64,000 bases of DNA from Methylocystis sp. L43 (lineage in GTDB: Bacteria > Pseudomonadota > Alphaproteobacteria > Rhizobiales > Beijerinckiaceae), in NCBI RefSeq assembly GCF_015709525.1, contig NZ_JADNRA010000016.1, forward strand, positions 1 to 64,000. Reading direction: 5' to 3'. The translations under genes were made by a program, and so were the position numbers. Positions 62,329-64,000 of the stretch are shown piece after piece. Position 1 is the stretch's first letter. Every line of letters starts with the position of its first letter. The notes below the pieces were generated by a model. The model worked only from the letters and a program-made list of their open reading frames with translations, had not been told where the DNA came from and made no database searches.

Positions 62329-62694
62329 ATGCGTCGTAACTGGCTGACAGTTCTGCTGTTCGCGCTCGCGCTGACCGTTCAGGCCTTTGCGCCTGCGGCG
62401 GCGCAGGTCGCGTCGCGGCTGGGCGCCGGCGACGCCGTCAGCGAATTTTGCTTTACCGACGTCGCCTCGAGCGACCAATCACAGGCCCCGGCCCACGCAA
62501 AGGGCCACCGGGACGTCTGTCTGTTTTGTCAAAACCATTGCGATGGCGTCGCGCCGCTGGCTGCGCGCGTCATTCATCTCGGCAAGGCGCCCGTCCAATG
62601 GACAGCGCTTGATTGGACGGTGGCGGACTGCGCCCTGCCGACCCGCCTACAGGATTTTTCCCGACAGGCGCGAGCGCCTCCCGCCAACTCCTGA
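62329..62694 (+). CDS. DUF2946-like secreted Cys/His protein, copy 2
   Basis: A 121-residue exported protein starting MRRNWLTVLLFALALTVQAFAPAAAQ (signal peptide). The mature part has SEFCFTDVAS, then HAKGHRDVCLFCQNHCDGVAPLAA, the DUF2946 Cys-x2-Cys core with preceding His residues. A later Cys (DCALPTR) and an Arg/Ala/Pro tail follow. ATG 62329 is chosen as the one starting the signal peptide; two upstream in-frame ATGs exist. It is 168 bases after the TonB receptor on the same strand and similar in layout to copies 1 and 3. Confidence 0.75.
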   Translation: MRRNWLTVLLFALALTVQAFAPAAAQVASRLGAGDAVSEFCFTDVASSDQSQAPAHAKGHRDVCLFCQNHCDGVAPLAARVIHLGKAPVQWTALDWTVADCALPTRLQDFSRQARAPPANS

Positions 62695-62807
62695 TCCTTC
62701 GCACGCTGTCGCGCCTTTTGCGCGTATCGCCCGGATTCCGGGCGCGCGCAGCATCGGGCGCAGCTTAAGGACAATGCCGCGTCAAGCGGCGGGACGGGAG
62801 TAAGCCC

Positions 62808-63038
62808 ATGTTTCGTAAACGTAAGCCGAGCGCGAGGGAAAGCCTCGTCGCCGGCGCGACGCTCGAATCTTTGAATGAGCGAGAGCGCGCGCAGCCGGGT
62901 CATGCGCCGGGCATGGCGGCGCTCGCCGCCATCGTGCCGGCGACGCCTCTGTGGCGCGGCAATGACCAGCGCGTCATTCGCCTCATCGACCTCGAACGAC
63001 GCGCAAGATTCTCGCGGCCGTTGACCGACGCGATCTGA
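62808..63038 (+). CDS. Small hydrophilic protein, unknown
   Basis: A 76-residue soluble, Arg/Ala/Glu-rich protein starting MFRKRKPSARESLVAGATLESLNERERAQPGH. GGGACGGGAG lies about 8 bases before ATG 62808. No signal peptide, cysteine or known motif. It sits between the second and third DUF2946-like genes, with 4 bases between its stop and the third, so it is probably co-transcribed with them. Function unknown. Confidence 0.55.
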   Translation: MFRKRKPSARESLVAGATLESLNERERAQPGHAPGMAALAAIVPATPLWRGNDQRVIRLIDLERRARFSRPLTDAI

Positions 63039-63042
63039 ACCG

Positions 63043-63450
63043 ATGTCCCCGTCGGCGTTCTGGCTCGCATCGCTGCGTCGCGCGCACGCGCGGTTTGGCG
63101 CGATTCTGCTGTTCTCGGCGGCGTCGCTCTGGGCTGTCGCGCCGCTCGCGCGCGGCGTCGCCGAGTCGGGCGTCGGGGGGCGTCTTCTCGCTCAACTCTT
63201 TATCTGTTTCGCGCCGGGGGCCTCCCAACCCGGCGCGCTTGCGGGGCGGCTGGGCCCCAAAAACGATCGCTCCGCCTGTATCCTCTGTCAGGCGTTTTGC
63301 AGCGGTCTCGCGCCTCTTCAGGCGCGGCCCGGCCCGATCGGCGCGACGCCCGTCCCGAGCTTCAAGCTCGCGCGGACGGTGGCGGACTGCGTCGCGCCGA
63401 CGCCCCGTCCCAGCCCAGCTCACCGCCCGCGCGCCCCGCCGGAGGCCTAA
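63043..63450 (+). CDS. DUF2946-like secreted Cys/His protein, copy 3
   Basis: A 135-residue protein with an N-terminal hydrophobic signal or anchor (about 17-33, FGAILLFSAASLWAVAPLA). The later part has IC FAPG, then SACILCQAFCSGLAP, matching the CLFCQNHCDGVAP core of copy 2. A similar tail follows (LARTVADCVAPTPRPSPAHRPRAPPEA), also shared with copy 2 (DWTVADCALPTR...RAPPANS). This points to tandem duplication and divergence. The preceding histidines of copy 2 are lost here. ATG 63043 lies 4 bases after the previous stop. Confidence 0.7.
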   Translation: MSPSAFWLASLRRAHARFGAILLFSAASLWAVAPLARGVAESGVGGRLLAQLFICFAPGASQPGALAGRLGPKNDRSACILCQAFCSGLAPLQARPGPIGATPVPSFKLARTVADCVAPTPRPSPAHRPRAPPEA

Positions 63451-63564
63451 CGCTGCGTCGCGAAAAGGCCTGCGTCGGCGTTCACTCTCTTCTCCCGCCG
63501 CCGCCGCGGGCCGCCGCTTCGACTTTCACCATTCCGCCGCGATTGCTTTCCAAAGGGCATGCTG

Positions 63565-63696
63565 ATGAACGAACTTATCATGGGCGTCGTGCTTGAGACG
63601 CTTTGCGCCATACTCGCCGCGTCCTATTTCATCGCCGAATGCGCGATGCAGGAGGCGAAAACCCCCGCCCGCCGCAAGAGGCGGCCCGGCGCGTAG
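63565..63696 (+). CDS. 43-residue single-pass membrane protein
   Basis: A short gene, ATG 63565 with AAAGGG upstream. The product MNELIMGVVLETLCAILAAS continues as one hydrophobic helix (about 4-24) with two cysteines (Cys14 and Cys26), then a basic tail (ARRKRRPGA). It is the last gene of the TonB receptor/DUF2946 region on this strand. Function is unknown. It is too short for strong support, but the helix plus positive tail looks real. Confidence 0.5.
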   Translation: MNELIMGVVLETLCAILAASYFIAECAMQEAKTPARRKRRPGA

Positions 63697-63700
63697 AGAG

Positions 63701-63809
63701 GTTCCGAAAAAGTTGACAGACTTTTTCGATGAGAACCTGCTCTAACGTCTTGATTTTGAGCGATTCCTTATCGATCACATGATTCCATGTGATCGGGAAG
63801 CGCTCTAGC
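63701..63809. repeat. Interspersed repeat with two hairpins
   Basis: GAAAAAGT-TGACAG-ACTTTTTC is followed by AGCGATTCCTTATC and the 9-bp hairpin GATCACATG-ATTC-CATGTGATC (63773-63794). I recall nearly this sequence recurring between genes in Methylocystis-like and other alphaproteobacterial genomes. It lies between convergent genes and may act as a bidirectional transcript end. Confidence 0.65.
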
Positions 63810-63817
63810 CGTAAAGC

Positions 63818-64000
63818 TCAGGCGCGCGCGGCGGCCCACAGCCCGCGCGCGAGATCGTCGACGAGATCGTCGGCGTCCTCGAGGCCGACCGACAGGCGCA
63901 GCAGCCCGTCGCCGATTCCCAGCGACGCGCGCGCTTCCGGCGTCAGCCGCTGATGGGTCGTCGTCGCCGGATGGGTGATGAGGCTCTTGGCGTCGCCGAG
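63818..64000 (-). CDS. metZ: C-terminus of O-succinylhomoserine sulfhydrylase-like enzyme
   Basis: The last 60 residues of a PLP-dependent Cys/Met-metabolism enzyme, running in from the right edge. LGDAKSLITHPATTTHQRL is the conserved lid and substrate-carboxylate region of the MetZ/MetB/MetY family, and GIGDGLLRLSVGLEDADDLVDDL is the typical end. The form ITHPATTTHQRLTPEARASLGIGDGLLRLSVGLED favours MetZ over cystathionine gamma-synthase, but the two cannot be separated from the tail alone. The stop is TGA at 63818-63820. Confidence 0.85.
   Translation of the reverse strand, partial: LGDAKSLITHPATTTHQRLTPEARASLGIGDGLLRLSVGLEDADDLVDDLARGLWAAARA

Overview
The window looks like a chromosomal segment of a high-GC alphaproteobacterium of the order Hyphomicrobiales. 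A methylotroph-like lineage such as Methylocystaceae/Beijerinckiaceae is my best guess, not proven. Supporting signs are the gene order echA-rpsT-dnaA, the coaBC-dut-Rrf2 run, a RegB/RegA (ActS/ActR) redox pair, a yajC-secD-secF-Mth938-squalene/phytoene-synthase-like operon, a MmcB protein, DUF1109/NrsF regulation and Hyphomicrobiales-type intergenic palindromes.

Layout. 1-6.6 kb is gene-poor: a partial unknown gene, a DUF1254-type exported protein, a patatin-like lipoprotein and about 3.7 kb without recognisable genes but with short repeats and hairpins, ending at the 3' end of a tRNA-Ile(CAU). 6.8-9.3 kb holds a class II aldolase, a fluoride riboswitch driving a small unknown membrane protein, and MtnA. 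9.4-17.7 kb is mostly housekeeping: FemAB-like transferase, Anbu, TsaC/Sua5, an Ntn-type amidohydrolase, Pgi, a cytochrome c-DoxX pair and an O-methyltransferase. 17.8-20.5 kb carries tRNA-Arg(CCG), CspA and a run of very small proteins.

The most striking region is 20.5-25 kb: a bufferin-type (gig-like) metal-stress locus. BufA1 precursor, DUF692/MNIO oxidase (BufB), DUF2063 partner (BufC) and DoxX run leftward. A SigF-like ECF sigma factor and its NrsF-type membrane anti-sigma run rightward. A second, CKG-repeat bufferin precursor lies just beyond. Both precursors have an identical-architecture GTAACC-N16-CGAA promoter upstream, so the two appear to form one regulon.

25-32 kb: a glutaminase-STAS-cyclic-nucleotide-binding fusion, GYD protein and an RND efflux pair. 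32-49 kb: a divergent SHMT with a 2Fe-2S protein, GyrB, an ADH, RecF, a Kef-type transporter, CoaBC, Dut, Rrf2, EchA, S20 and DnaA. 49-58.9 kb: a periplasmic polyamine-type binding protein, MmcB, RegBA, two complex I assembly-factor homologues, SecDF-YajC, a glycine-rich exported protein, ArgE and ApaG. 59-63.7 kb: a TonB-dependent receptor flanked by three DUF2946-like secreted Cys/His proteins, possibly another metal-handling locus. The right edge cuts the C-terminus of a MetZ-type sulfhydrylase.

All identifications come from reading motifs and family resemblance. No database search was run.
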